From Poecilobothrus nobilitatus (lineage: Eukaryota > Arthropoda > Insecta > Diptera > Dolichopodidae), in contig OX352772.1 of NCBI GenBank assembly GCA_947095535.1, forward strand, positions 163,155,162-163,219,161: a DNA stretch of 64,000 nucleotides, read 5' to 3'. Below are positions 20,591-31,691 of the stretch, in pieces (the first letter of the stretch is position 1; each line of letters starts with the position of its first letter). The notes beneath the pieces are model-generated. The model saw nothing but the letters and a program-made list of their open reading frames with translations. It did no database searches and was not told the origin of the DNA. Made by a program: the position numbers and the translations under genes.

Positions 20591-22966
20591 CAGAAAAGAA
20601 TTTTTTTTTTCAATATATTTCATATCATTGGCAGCAATTTAATAATTATACAATTATTATAATTTAATATTATAATAAAAATTACTCTTAATTGGATCTG
20701 AAGTTAAAGTGGATTAATTGGACATGAAGTTAAAGTGAATTGATTCGACCTGAAGTTAAAGTGGATTCATGTGGACATCATTAGCAGCAGCTCAATAATT
20801 ATACATTTATTATAATTCAATATTATAATAAAATATTATTAAAAGTGGATTAAAGTGGATTAATGTGGACCAATATCATAAAGTTGTACTCGAAATTATT
20901 ATACAGATTTTTTTTAAAAATTTTTTATAAAATTTCACATAAGAAAATTTTGTTTTACACCGGATGTCCAACTTAAACTATTAAGTTACATAAATTTTAA
21001 AAATAAATATAATTAAATTAATTAAAATTTCAATTATGAACGTTGATTTAAATAAATAAATAAGTGGTAAAATTATTTAAATTTTAGGGAATATTTAAAT
21101 TAGAAGTAATTTAAATGCAGGTTATCTTGTGTACCTAATGCCTAAGATAAATCTAATTTTAAAATTTAAAATAAATTAGAATTTTAACGGAACACCTGGT
21201 ACTGTAAAAAAAAAAAATACAATTAGATTTTCTATAACACATAATAAAATAATAAATAGATTTACATAAACAATATTTTTATGATTACATGTGATTAAAA
21301 TTTTGCTTAATTTTATTGCGGGAACACAAACACTTAAGGTTAAAATTTTATAGACAGAATTTTTTTTTTTTAAAAATGGCATGTTCGTTGAAATTAAATT
21401 TATTTTAATGTTAAATCAAATTCGAAAACGGAAAAATTAATTTCTGAATTAAAATCGAATATTTTTATGCTATTATATAAAGATATTATTTGAAAATTTC
21501 TTTTAAATTAGTATTACAAAATATAAATTAAATTTAAAAATTTTGTCTGTTTTAAAATAAATAGGATTAATTGTATAAAATTGAAAGAAAAAAAATTAGA
21601 TATTTCTTTTACATTCAAAGAAATTAACTATATGGTTGAAATTAAAATGCACTTGTAATTTATATTTCTTAAATGTTAAAAAATAAAAATATTTATTTTA
21701 TAATATAAACTTATAAAAAAAAAAAGAAAAACATATTGAACTAAAATTTGAATAAAAAATAAAATATTGAATATAAAATAAAAACAAAAAAAATTATAAG
21801 AGAAAAGAAAACTTTAAGTCAAAAAAAATTTCTTTAAATCCAATATATTAGATTCACTTAATTTACTATGAGCGGTAGACGAAGACAACCACAAGGCAGA
21901 ACAGTGCCACAGCAGTAGATTTTGATTTTGGTCGTAACGGCTCCTCAACACGTTTTCTAAATATAGGAGAAAGAGATGAACAACAAATAAAAATAAAACA
22001 TGTAATAATATAAATTAACAAAATAATAAATTTAACATGTCATATAAATCCTTAGGTTGATTAATAATTATTGTTTTTTGTAAGTTTTCTGTCCAAATTT
22101 ACCCCAAAAAGAATTAAGCATTAATTTTGCAAAAGATCGTAGTCCCTGATTATTTACAATTTCATTAAATTCTAGTTGAATATTTTCATTTCTAAGAAAA
22201 TCTGTTATATACTTCTCTTTCTCTTCCTTTGTTATACAGTTACTAGGCCATCCCGATGCCTGTTGTTTTATTTTTAAAAATTTGTTCATCATTTGTGTGA
22301 AAAGACCATCTGTTTTTGTTACACCATTGTATTGACATATGTTGTAACTCCATATTTTATGAATTTCTAATATTTTATATTTCAATTTAAGAGCTTTTAA
22401 CACTTCATTAATAATCCATGTTCCAAGTAAAGCTCTTTCGTTATCATTATGTAAACAAAATTCATTTAAGTTTTTTTCCTCACTACATGTGCTACATAAG
22501 GAAAACATTAATTTGTTGTTTTGTTTTACAGGTAATACTGGATGTATAAGATTTTCTGGTGGTAAAATTTTACATTTTATAAGTCCATTCAAATCTTTTA
22601 AATTTTGTTTCGAACAATTAACGTTTCCTACATAAACATCTGGATGACCGACAGGAAATTTTCCATATTTGCAAACCCATGGATAAAAAGAACAAATATC
22701 TATATATTTTATGTTTTCTCCTTTTTTACATTTGTAGTAGTTGTAAACATTATCTGTACGACCACCATAAAAAGAATCCCTTTTTAATCCCGAATACCGA
22801 GCTGGTTATTTAAGGATGGTTGGATGGTTATTTAAGTAATTCATTTTGCTTTTACTTATTTGAGAATAAAAATCACATTCCCACATTTCAGTTACATTAT
22901 AATCTAATCTTTTCAATCTATCAGATTTTCTAATAGTTCTATCATATCGTTCATTCATTGTATCAT

Positions 22967-24420
22967 TATACCCGTACGATAGGATCGGGTATAATAAAAT
23001 TACTCCTCCGTTTGTAACACCTCGAAATAAGTGAGCTAGATATACCTTCAAAGGTATGGATCGGATCAGAAAAAAATTCTAAGACTTTTGAGCCATGTCC
23101 GTCCGTCCGTCCGTCAGCACGCTAACTCAAAAACTAAGAAAGCTAGAATCTTGAAATTTACACAAAATATTCTGGGAGTAATTTGTAGGATCTCACAAAA
23201 ATATTAATTTTATTTTTAATAACTTTTTTTCGTAGCCCCACCTGTTACGGAGCTACAGCTCCCCAAAAGTTAAAAAAAACTCTATGTTTAAATTGTTATA
23301 GCACAAGTTGTATAAGATATATCTTCATTTTGAAAACGCCAAAGATTACTGCTTTTATTAGCTTTAAAACTATATATACAATATATATATATTTGTAGCA
23401 TACGGTGTCTTAATTTACCGTTATGCGAAACTAAAATTTTGAAAAATCCTGTAACCCTTCTATCTTCTAAACGGTTTAAGTTGGAAACTTGAAATTTTGA
23501 CAGAAGTTAGATCTTTTAAAATAAGTATGAGTCATTTCAGAAATTTTTTTTGTATCACCCCCCGTTTAGGAGCTGTAAGGGGTCAAAAACTGAAAATTTC
23601 CAATTTTTAAACACCTGTAACTTGAACACCTGTTAAAATTTTTTTGAAGTAATACACAAAAATTAAAGCTTCAACATTATACTCTTATTTCTGTTAACAA
23701 CTTTTTTTAATAATATATGGTTACTTTATAATTGACGAAAGTCTCACTTGATTTTTTAAAATTTTCTAACAAATTTCTTCAACAAATTTTTAGCATTTGT
23801 TTTACTCGATAATTTGAAATTGTTGAGGATATAATGCGTAGTACAAAAAATTTAAATAAATAAACAACATAACGGTTGCTTGAAGAATTTTTATTTATAT
23901 GATATTGATATATATACATACTTATATAATATCATGTTTATTTACATATTGTATATGTCACTAGTGAATGAATGATAAGAGTATAGATGTATATTATATA
24001 GCGGCGTATTGACATACATATATGTATTTTATTGTACTTATAAGAAATTATTCTGTCAATGGAATATTTAAATATAATATAATATAATATTTAAAATTAT
24101 ATTTATTATTTTGTACTAAGTAAATTTAATATATATTTACCGCTTAGTATTAAATGGTACTATAGAATATTTGAAAAAGTTTTGGATTGATAATCGTTAT
24201 GTGGAAGGTTAGAATTTGCTTTTGAAGAATGTATTAACATATAGTTTGAATATATCTACAACCCATAGTTTTAGAAATTATAAAATTCACCCAAATTATT
24301 TTAAAATACTAAAATATTTAAAAAATAATATTGTAAGCAGAGTGACAGGCTGTGAACATACTAACTGTTCGTACGGGTATCTAAGAGTTGACAAAGGCAA
24401 CTGTATTCTTCCTCGTTTTT
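22967..24420 (-). mobile_element. H1: DINE-1/Helentron-like non-autonomous element in polB
   Basis: 1.45-kb insertion in polB, flanked on both sides by ATCAT (22962-22966 and 24421-24425), a possible 5-bp duplication. The low-coordinate end is a hairpin: TATACCCG pairs with CGGGTATA across an 11-base loop (22967-22995). The motif ATACCCGTACGA recurs inverted near the other end (24370-24381). A (GTCC)n block at 23098-23115 is followed by a line of the type found in DINE-1 elements. The last 40 bp (AAAAACGAGGAAGAATACAG in reverse) also occur in H2. No protein is encoded. Confidence 0.7.
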
Positions 24421-24995
24421 ATCATCATATAAATATGAATTACGATTACGTGGAAAACTGTAAGGATGACCGTGATAATAACATCCATAAAATTCAAAAA
24501 CTTGATTAGTTTCTGAACAAAAACCATCAACTTTTACACCGGCTACAACAGCTTCTTTTTGTTTAGCAGCATGTCTAATGTTAATATTCCGTTTTTCCTC
24601 CTCCCAAACCAACCACTGTATAGCTGCCTTTGATTGGTTATCTGAATACCTATACCCGTTTTTGGGTATTAAACCAATCGTATCTGGTTTTAAAAAATTA
24701 CGTCTAAATGCAAGATTACAAGCAGACGCTATAGTTGTGGCGTCTAGAAAAGATTCAACGTTAAATTCTCTGAACTTTAAGCATGATTGCGTTAGTATTG
24801 CTACGTCATTTATACAATATTTTACAATATCATTTTCCATTTAGAATTCATTATTTTTGTGATCTTCATACCATTTCAGAAATACTTCACGTTCGTTAGT
24901 TTTCATGATATCTGGGTTATAATATTCAACAGGTGGTAATGGTCCAATATAATTTTTATTTTCCGTTGTATTGAAGACATGCGTGAAATATCCTA

Positions 24996-25950
24996 TTTAC
25001 CGCCCGCATACATTAATGTGTAAGGTAGGTATTGTTTTCATACTAAAAATGTTTACCCGAGATTTTGGCAAAAACGCACTACTCTGGTGTGGAGAAGGCT
25101 GTAAAAAAATTTTCAGCATGATGTCCGTCTGTGTGTGTGTGTGTGGGTGCGTGTGTGTGTCTGTGGGCACGTGTACAGCTTAAACGACTGAGCCGAATTT
25201 TTTGAAATTTCATATTTAAGGTTTTGACGTAAATATCTCGGATTGATAAGCTTTTGGAGCAAATCGGACAACCGCAAGTGGTAGTTTACTAGTGTACTTT
25301 TTAAGTTTTTTACGAATATTTCGTAACAGAAAAATTTTGTGAGAGAAATTATTAAGAAAAAGTTGTTACACAAGTAAAGAGGAACAACTTTGCCATAGAA
25401 CACTTTTTGATCCGACTAACTTTAACTTTTATTTAATTTTTTTTCTAGGTCCAAATTTCATACATAACACTCCATATGAATTTATATGAACAATTTTTTT
25501 TTTGTTTTTTTTTTGATATCTCTAAAAATTTATAAACATACATATGTATGTACTTATATCTATGCCAATGCATATTATTTATTCATTTGTTGATAACATA
25601 AAATTAAAACGGTAAAATTTTTGTTAGCAGATTTAATATTAATCTTATGTTTGTTTTGTATTTGTTTACAGTTTTTATTATTTTTTACTTCTAATATTAT
25701 TTTTTGAATAAAAAAAAAAAAACATGTATCTACATTGCAATAATAATAATAATAAATGGATGTATGAATGAATGTACATATATTTTTAAGATTTCATTGC
25801 TTATAATTATTTTTATTGAATAAAACAAAATTTTATTAAATTATTAGAAGTTATTTTGCTTTGATATAAATTATTATGTAAAGAATCCTATAAATTTTGG
25901 CATTGTACTTTTTGTGTGGTGGCGGTCGATCCTGTGGTGGAGACAGCTGA
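24996..25950 (-). mobile_element. G1: ~955-bp non-coding repeat inserted in polB
   Basis: On the minus strand it starts TCAGCTGTCTCCACCACAGG after an A-run and ends with a palindrome-derived hairpin followed by CGGGCGGTAAA. A GT/TG microsatellite interrupted by GGGTGCG lies at 25125-25165. Similar copies are G2 (29547-31210) and G3 (52436-53288). It separates polB codons for FDLQIDLKK and GYFTHVF. No inverted termini and no clear target duplication are visible; the TC start and subterminal hairpin suggest a rolling-circle (Helitron/Helentron-type) element. Confidence 0.65.
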
Positions 25951-27231
25951 TTTTTTCAAATCAATTTGTAAATCAAAAGCCTTTGGTAATTTTGATAATG
26001 CCATTGCAAAGTAATTAATTGAGTCTATAAATTTTTGTTATTAATAACATCATGATAATTTTTGAACTTCCCATAATTAGTTTAGTTTTTAAAGAGGTTT
26101 TTTCTAATATAATATTTAAAATAAATTGATTATCAAAAGATTGTCCATTATGTGCTATTACCGCGACAGTTTTGAATTCTTTTCTTATCTCCATTATGTA
26201 CATCAGAAATTGCTCTATAATATTTTCCTCTTTAATTCCTCTTCTTCTAGATTTACATGTTTCACAAAAATATAACGAGGACAACGAAATATATGCGTCA
26301 CATCTTTGCTCGAAAACACACAAATTTGAATGCCTCTTATGTACTTCTCTCCAACAGCTTTTTCTTGTTGTGTTTCCAAATCGTAAAATATGTAAATAAA
26401 TTTTTTTAGTTTAGGTTTATTTTTGTTTTGTTGAATAAAACATTTATGATTCTCAGGAACATAGTTACTTCAAATCTAGCAAAAGTATTCACCACATATA
26501 TGGTTTCTGTCGGCTCTATAAAGTTTAAAACATTTTTTAACTTCGTCACAAATACTGTTGCGTTTTGAACTTGACGCCCTATGGTTATCTAAGCACATTC
26601 GACCTCGAAATGAACGATTACAATCATTGCATAAAATTTGTTTTAAATTATTAAGACATGGTGGAAAATTTTGACAGCATGGACATGTTCCTGTGCATCT
26701 ATGATTACTTTTGTTGTTGTATGGAATGTGGCAATCTTCACAATAATAACTGGCGCAAAAGGTTGCAGTCAGCGATTTTATTACGTTGTAGTGATTTTTA
26801 TAAAATAACAAATTTAGCCGTTTTTCAGGTCCAATTCCTTCAAATATTACCTCTCTGCCTCTTGTTCCACATTTGTACACAACAATTTTATAATTTTTCA
26901 AATATTCTTGAAACTTTTTGAGTTCCTGTATTCCACAACCTTTACTTGGAATTTTTACTCCTGCATTTTTAGTTAGTTCTATAGCTTTTAAAGTTTGTAA
27001 TTTTCCTGTATCATTACGAATTTTGTGTTTGTAGTTCTTATCATTTTTAGTTTGTGATATCGCCACAATTAAGGCCTGAGGAAAACATAAATTGTTTTTG
27101 TTTTTAATGCAAATTATTCCCTTTCGCTTTAAGCTTTCCTCATCATATGATGAATATTTTTGTGAACTTCCTTTCCCAAATGGTAGCCTTACAGAAGTAA
27201 CTGAAAGACAAAATGTATATGTGCTTAAACC

Positions 27232-27301
27232 TGTAACATAAAAACAAAATAAAAGTATTAATAATAAAAATAATAATGAAGTATTTATTTAGTAGTTACC
27301 T
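27232..27301 (-). other. Probable intron in polB
   Basis: On the minus strand GTAACTACTAAATAAATAC opens a 70-bp A/T-rich stretch ending in TTTTATGTTACAG. Coding similarity resumes directly after it (GLSTYTFCLSVTS) and joins the upstream FQSNSEG segment. Short introns in insect Polinton polymerases are plausible, and the splice signals are good. Confidence 0.6.
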
Positions 27302-27658
27302 TCAGAATTACTTTGAAAAATGTTTGATATCATTTCCCATACATCAGAAAATGTTAGATCGCCTGCATTTCTAAAACTTAGCCATCCAGGACCATGTTGC
27401 TGGAAGCTTTCTCCACAGAATGTTAATCCTACCTTATCTAGAGGGTGCAAATCAGTTGTAACATCTTGAATTATTTTATACGATGCGTTTTTTATCCAGT
27501 TAACCGGTTCTACGTTATTAGGAACTGAATTAATTATAAACTTGACTTTAATGACTTGGCTTTAACTGATGCTGAATCACTTTCAATCCTATAAGGAAGT
27601 GATTCTATCTCCGGTGAATGATTAAAAAATCTTTCTAATAAATTTTTTTTTGACATTT

Positions 27659-28234
27659 TTTTTTTTTTTGTATTGATTCGCTTGCTGCAGCTATTTGACC
27701 AAACTAACCAAAACTAATTTAAATATTTCGTTTTTAAAGTAAAAAAAAATTTCTTCAAGCAAATAATTACAACAATGTTTGTAAGATGTATGAATTCTAA
27801 AAAAGTAATTACAATAAATTCAATTTTAATTAAATATACGTTAGTAGATTGTATATATTGCATGCAATTGCATTTGATATAAATTATCGAAAAGGAATTT
27901 ATAGAATAAATTCATGTTTAAACACAAATATTTTGTTTTTACAGTAAACACCTATCTTCAAACAAAGTATTTTTAATAAATTATATCTTCCTTTTTTTTT
28001 CTAATTAAAACTACCTACATCTTTTTGAATCTTTCTTTGAAATAGAAAATATTTCAACAATGTAGTTTGATTTATGAAGCCGAAAGCATTTACAATAAAT
28101 TAAAATTTTAATTAATATGCTTTGGTAAATTCTATAGATTTCTAACAATTTTATTTAATATAAATACTGCAGAATTTTATAGAAGAAATCATAGTCTTAC
28201 TTAAAATCAAGCAAAGTAAACAACATAATCAAGC
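27659..28234. promoter_or_regulatory. Divergent intergenic region between polB and the 168-codon ORF
   Basis: About 575 bp separating two genes that point away from each other, so both promoters should lie here. It is A/T-rich with TATA-like stretches but no specific element I can defend. A T-run of about 20 bases sits just upstream of the polB start. Confidence 0.4.
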
Positions 28235-28741
28235 ATGGACAACAACACTGAAGACATATTTTTCTTTACACAACCAACACAGGTTGTGCTTCCACCGAAG
28301 AGGAAGAAATCCCAGCATCAGCAACAACCTCAACACCAACAAGCATCTCAGCACCAGCAACAATTACAGCACCAGCAACAATCCCAACAACAACAACAAC
28401 AATACGAACAATACCAATCATATGAGCAACCAAAAAGCAAAACATGTTTGGAATCATTTAATGCAAAAATAAAAAGAAAAACTTTTTTAAAGGTAAAAGA
28501 TATGGAGCCAGATGCGTTCTATACAATTAAAAAAGTTAAACTATTACCAACAGTTAATGGACCGTCTTGGGTTTTTGAAACAGAAAATTACATAATTTTC
28601 ATACCAAAAACCTATCTGGAACTATTCGAAGATAAGGAATTCCGGGAGGAAATTCTAAAAGGCGATCTCTATTTAATTAGAGATACCACTGAAAATTTAA
28701 AACTGCTTGATGAAACAAGCAATAAATATTTAGCAAATTAA
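28235..28741 (+). CDS. Intact 168-aa protein, Q/H-rich N-terminus, possible OB-fold (Polinton-associated)
   Basis: An uninterrupted frame in a window where nearly everything else is broken. Residues 1-25 are MDNNTEDIFFF..., with a basic PPKRKK cluster at about 20-25 that could act as a nuclear signal. Residues 26-66 are glutamine/histidine repeats encoded by CAA/CAG/CAC triplets. Residues 70-168 form a compact domain, with FNAKIKRKTFLKVKDMEPDA, FYTIKKVKLLPTVNGPSWVF, ETENYIIFIPKTYLELF and a C-terminal LKGDLYLIRDT. The alternating pattern (Y.I..VK....G..WVFE...YIIFIP) suggests a small beta-barrel, perhaps a single-strand-binding OB-fold. That would suit a partner of the divergent polymerase gene. 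Function is inferred; I do not recognise the family with certainty. The start is the first ATG after an in-frame stop. Confidence 0.7.
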   Translation: MDNNTEDIFFFTQPTQVVLPPKRKKSQHQQQPQHQQASQHQQQLQHQQQSQQQQQQYEQYQSYEQPKSKTCLESFNAKIKRKTFLKVKDMEPDAFYTIKKVKLLPTVNGPSWVFETENYIIFIPKTYLELFEDKEFREEILKGDLYLIRDTTENLKLLDETSNKYLAN

Positions 28742-29546
28742 CCAATAAAATTGTAATAAAAATAAAATTAATAAATGAAAAAAATTTAATAAAAAAAACA
28801 AAATTCTGTATTTTACTTGTTTACACTTTTTTTTTGCTTTTAAATTTTTCTTTTTTTACAGCTATTTAGATTATATATTTTAATTATAAATAATAGATGT
28901 TTAAAAAAAATGTTTAATAAAGAGAAAGTAATTACTTATATTTAATAAAAAAAGTTTTCATTTTATTTACATTTTTTTTTCTCAGTATGACATAAATACA
29001 AATTTCAATTTAAATCTTCTGATTACATAGTTTCTATTTTAGAATTTTCTACATAGAAATTAATACCCTTTTGATTTTCCTTTTTGTTTTGACCTTCTAA
29101 TTTCATAACATACAAGCCATCCTATACTAGATATTCAGAAATTTAGAATGCAATATATTCTTAATAAATTTATCTTGATAATTCAATTTATTGTTTTACC
29201 TTTTTTTCTATCTTTTAAATAATATACAAATATTGTAAACAAAACCAGATTTAATCAAACGAAAAAAAGAAAAAGATACATGTGGACGCTAGTTTCCATT
29301 TTGAATTTCTTTTTAACCTTTTTATATGCAACATATATATGTAGATATATATTCTACATTCTTACTATACTATACTATACCAATCTATTTGCATTCAACT
29401 TTTCTTGCCTCTTTCTTTTTCTACCTTTTTAAAATACTACATAGTAATCTAAACCAGATCTTCTGCTAAAAAAAAAAAACGGAGATGCTAATTGTTATTT
29501 TGTATTTCTTCCTATAGTAAAACTAGTTAACCAACACAAAAAAAAA
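28742..29546. other. A/T-rich flank, no gene recognised
   Basis: Follows the 168-codon ORF. AATAAA-like signals occur immediately downstream (28742-28800). TATAC repeats lie at 29365-29385. No Polinton terminal inverted repeat, integrase, capsid or ATPase gene was found, so the Polinton is only partly present. Confidence 0.5.
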
Positions 29547-31210
29547 TCAGCTGTCTCTACCACAGGACCGACCTCCACTACACAAAAAGTACAATGCCAA
29601 AATTTATAGATTTTTTACATAATAATTTATATCAAAGCAAAATAACTTCAAATAATTTAATAACATTTTGTTTTATTCAATAAAAATAATTATATGCAAT
29701 GAAATCGTAAAAATATATGTACATTCATTCATACATCCATTTATTAATATTATTATTGTAATGTAGATACATGATTTTTTTTTCATTCAAAAAATAATAT
29801 TAAAAGTAAAAAATAATAAAAACTGTAAACAAATACAAAACAAACATAAGATTAATATTAAATCTACTAACAAAAATTTTACCGTTTTAATTTTATGTCA
29901 TCAACAAATGAATAATATGCATTGGCATAGATATAATTACATACATATGTATGTATAAAAATTTTTAGAGATATAAAAAAAAAACAAAAAAAAAATTGTT
30001 CATATAAATTCATATGGAGTGTTACGTATGAAATTTGGACTTCATAAAAAACGAGGAAGAATACAGTTGCCTTTGTCAACTCTTAGATACCCGTACGAAC
30101 CGTTAGTATGTTCACAGCTAACACAGCTAACAGCTAACTCTGCTTACAATATTATTTTTTTAATATTTACGTATTTTAAAATAATTTGGGTGAATTTTAT
30201 AATAGGAATTTGCAAAATTTTAGTTTCGTATAACGGTAAATTAAGAGACCGTATGCTACAAATATATATTTATTGTATATATACTTTTAATGCTAATAAA
30301 AGTAGTAATCGTTTGGCATTTTCAAAATGAAGATATACCTTATACAACTTGAACCTTTGGGGAGCTGTAGCTCCGTAATGGGTGAGGCTACAAAAAAAGT
30401 TATTAAAAATAAAATTAATATTTTTGTGAGGTCTATCAGTAGTTAAAATTGCATAGCTCTATTTAAAAAAAAATTTTGGGATCTAAAAGTTAGGTATTCG
30501 AGAGCTACCCTAAGTTTTGGTCCAAACTCAACCAAAAAAAATAGGAAACCTACAAATTATTCCCAGAATATTTTGAGTAAATTTAAAGATTCTAGCTTTC
30601 TTATTTTTGGAGTTAGCGTGCTGACGGACGGACGGACGGACATGACTCAGAAGTCTTAAAATTTTTTTCTGATCCGATCCATACCTTTGAAGGTATATTT
30701 AGCTCGCTTATTTCGAGGTGTTACAAACGAAGGAGTAATTTTATTATACCCGATCCTGTCGTACGGGTATAATTACATAAAAGTTAGTCGGATCAAAAAA
30801 TGTTCTATGGCAAAGTTGTTCCTCTTTACTTGTGTAACAACTTTTTTTAATAATTTCTCTCACAAAATTTTTCTGTTACGAAATATTCGTAAAAAACTTA
30901 AAAAGTACACTAGTAAACTACCACTTGCGGTTGTCCGATTTGCTCAAAAAGCTTATCAATCCGAGATATTTACGTCAAAACCTTAAATATGAAATTTCAA
31001 AACATTCCGCTCAGTCGTTTAAGCTGTACACGTGCCCACAGACATACCCACACACGCACCCACACACACACACACAGACGGACATCATGCTGAACATTTT
31101 TTTACAGTCTTCTCCACACCGGAGTAATGCATTTTTGCGAAAATCTCGGGTACAAATTTTTAGTATGAAAACAATACCTACCTTATACATTAATGTATGC
31201 GGTCGGTAAA
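29547..31210 (+). mobile_element. G2: repeat G copy, interrupted by H2
   Basis: Begins TCAGCTGTCTCTACCACAGG after an A-run. It matches G1 and G3 up to GAAATTTGGACTT at 30030-30042, then resumes after H2 at about 30778 (AAAGTTAGTCGG). The CA-rich microsatellite lies at 31034-31078. The end carries the perfect 16-base palindrome CATACATTAATGTATG (31186-31201), followed by CGGTCGGTAAA. Confidence 0.75.
30046..30772 (+). mobile_element. H2: shorter H element inside G2
   Basis: Same ends as H1 in the opposite orientation: AAAACGAGGAAGAATACAGT at the start, ATACCCGTACGA at 30090-30101, and the terminal hairpin TATACCCG/CGGGTATA at 30745-30772. The (GACG)n block is at 30623-30640. It is half the length of H1; the missing part is internal. 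Confidence 0.75.
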
Positions 31211-31406
31211 AAACACGCATTCCTTAAAGATACACTTTAAAACTAGATCACCAACATTAAATAACACGTACTTTAATATTTACATATAATAGTTTTGCTA
31301 ACTATTTTCATGTTGACCTATTATAATATACATTCAAAGAGCTCTAAAAGACTTGTTTTACCCCAACTTCTAACAGAATCCAGGTCACAATATTTTATTT
31401 ATGGGC

Positions 31407-31691
31407 TTATTTTTTCCCATGCCAAAGTGCCCCTATACCTACTGAGGTTGTGCGTGTTGATTCCAGAGATTTTAACGCAGCCTGACTATCTGACAGAAAA
31501 CTTACTAGCTTTACAGTCAAAAAGCTTCTATTCAGTAGAATCAAGGCTTCTTGAATTGCCATAATTTCCACTTGGAAGACGCTACAATGGTCTGGTAATC
31601 GGAAATTATGACTGATATTCAGATTATCTGAGAAAACTCCGCATCCTACACTGCTGTTCATTTTTGAGCCATCCGTGTAGAATTGATCCAC
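31407..31691 (-). pseudogene. LINE A RNase H domain
   Basis: The frame starts DQFYTDGSKMNSSVGCGVFS (first catalytic Asp in YTDGS), then SVFQVEIMAIQEALILLNRS (glutamate) and VSFLSDSQAALKSLES (second Asp in SDSQAA). All three catalytic residues are visible, so this is the most intact domain of the element. The frame ends early at 31407, and a final aspartate region is not seen. Confidence 0.85.

Larger units (their letters stand above)
19791..21994 (+). mobile_element. Ty3/gypsy element E1, 5' part only
   Basis: Almost identical to 53289-55317. It contains a candidate LTR (20111-20566), a primer-binding site (20573-20590), a long A/T-rich leader and the first codons of gag (ATG at 21868, MSGRRRQ). 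It then stops abruptly where the Polinton polymerase sequence starts. E1 has about 175 bp in the leader (near 21470-21645) that E2 and E3 lack, so E1 is closer to the ancestral form there. Confidence 0.85.
22020..27658 (-). pseudogene. polB: Polinton/Maverick protein-primed DNA polymerase B, disrupted
   Basis: Minus-strand pieces in order. The N-terminus (27302-27658; MSKKNLLERFF, one frameshift near 27550) is followed by a 70-bp intron. A cysteine-rich region (26476-27066) follows, e.g. CEDCHIPYNNKSNHRC. Exonuclease motifs are FYDLETQQ (about 26370) and VIAHNGQSFDNQFIL (26015-26323). Repeat G1 then interrupts. GYFTHVFNTTE and the 24361-24840 block follow, and H1 interrupts. MNERYDRTIRKSDRL through YIDICSFYPW (palm motif A, about 22690) and LRSFAKLMLNSFWGKFGQ (motif B) end near 22020. 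The sequence then switches to E1, so the final YxDTDS-type motif is missing. Several stops exist. It would replicate the transposon with a protein primer. Confidence 0.88.

Noticed and set aside
24216..24509. 97-codon plus-strand frame across the H1/polB border
   Set aside because: It joins repeat H1 with the antisense of polB and shows no protein-like features of its own.
25118..25170. GT-rich tract as a regulatory Z-DNA element
   Set aside because: It is a fixed part of repeat G (also in G2 and G3), so there is no reason to assign a local regulatory role.
28266..28472. Valine-rich and Asn/Ser-rich frames overlapping the 168-codon ORF
   Set aside because: Shadows of the CAA/CAG/CAC repeat in other frames; the long plus-strand frame explains them.
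30041..30101. H2 seemed to carry ~45 bp of polB next to H1, suggesting host-gene transduction
   Set aside because: polB reads through better if that 45 bp (AAAAACGAGGAAGAATACAG...) belongs to H itself: the codons before H1 (NSYLY) join those after it (DTMNERYD). It is the H terminus, not captured polB.
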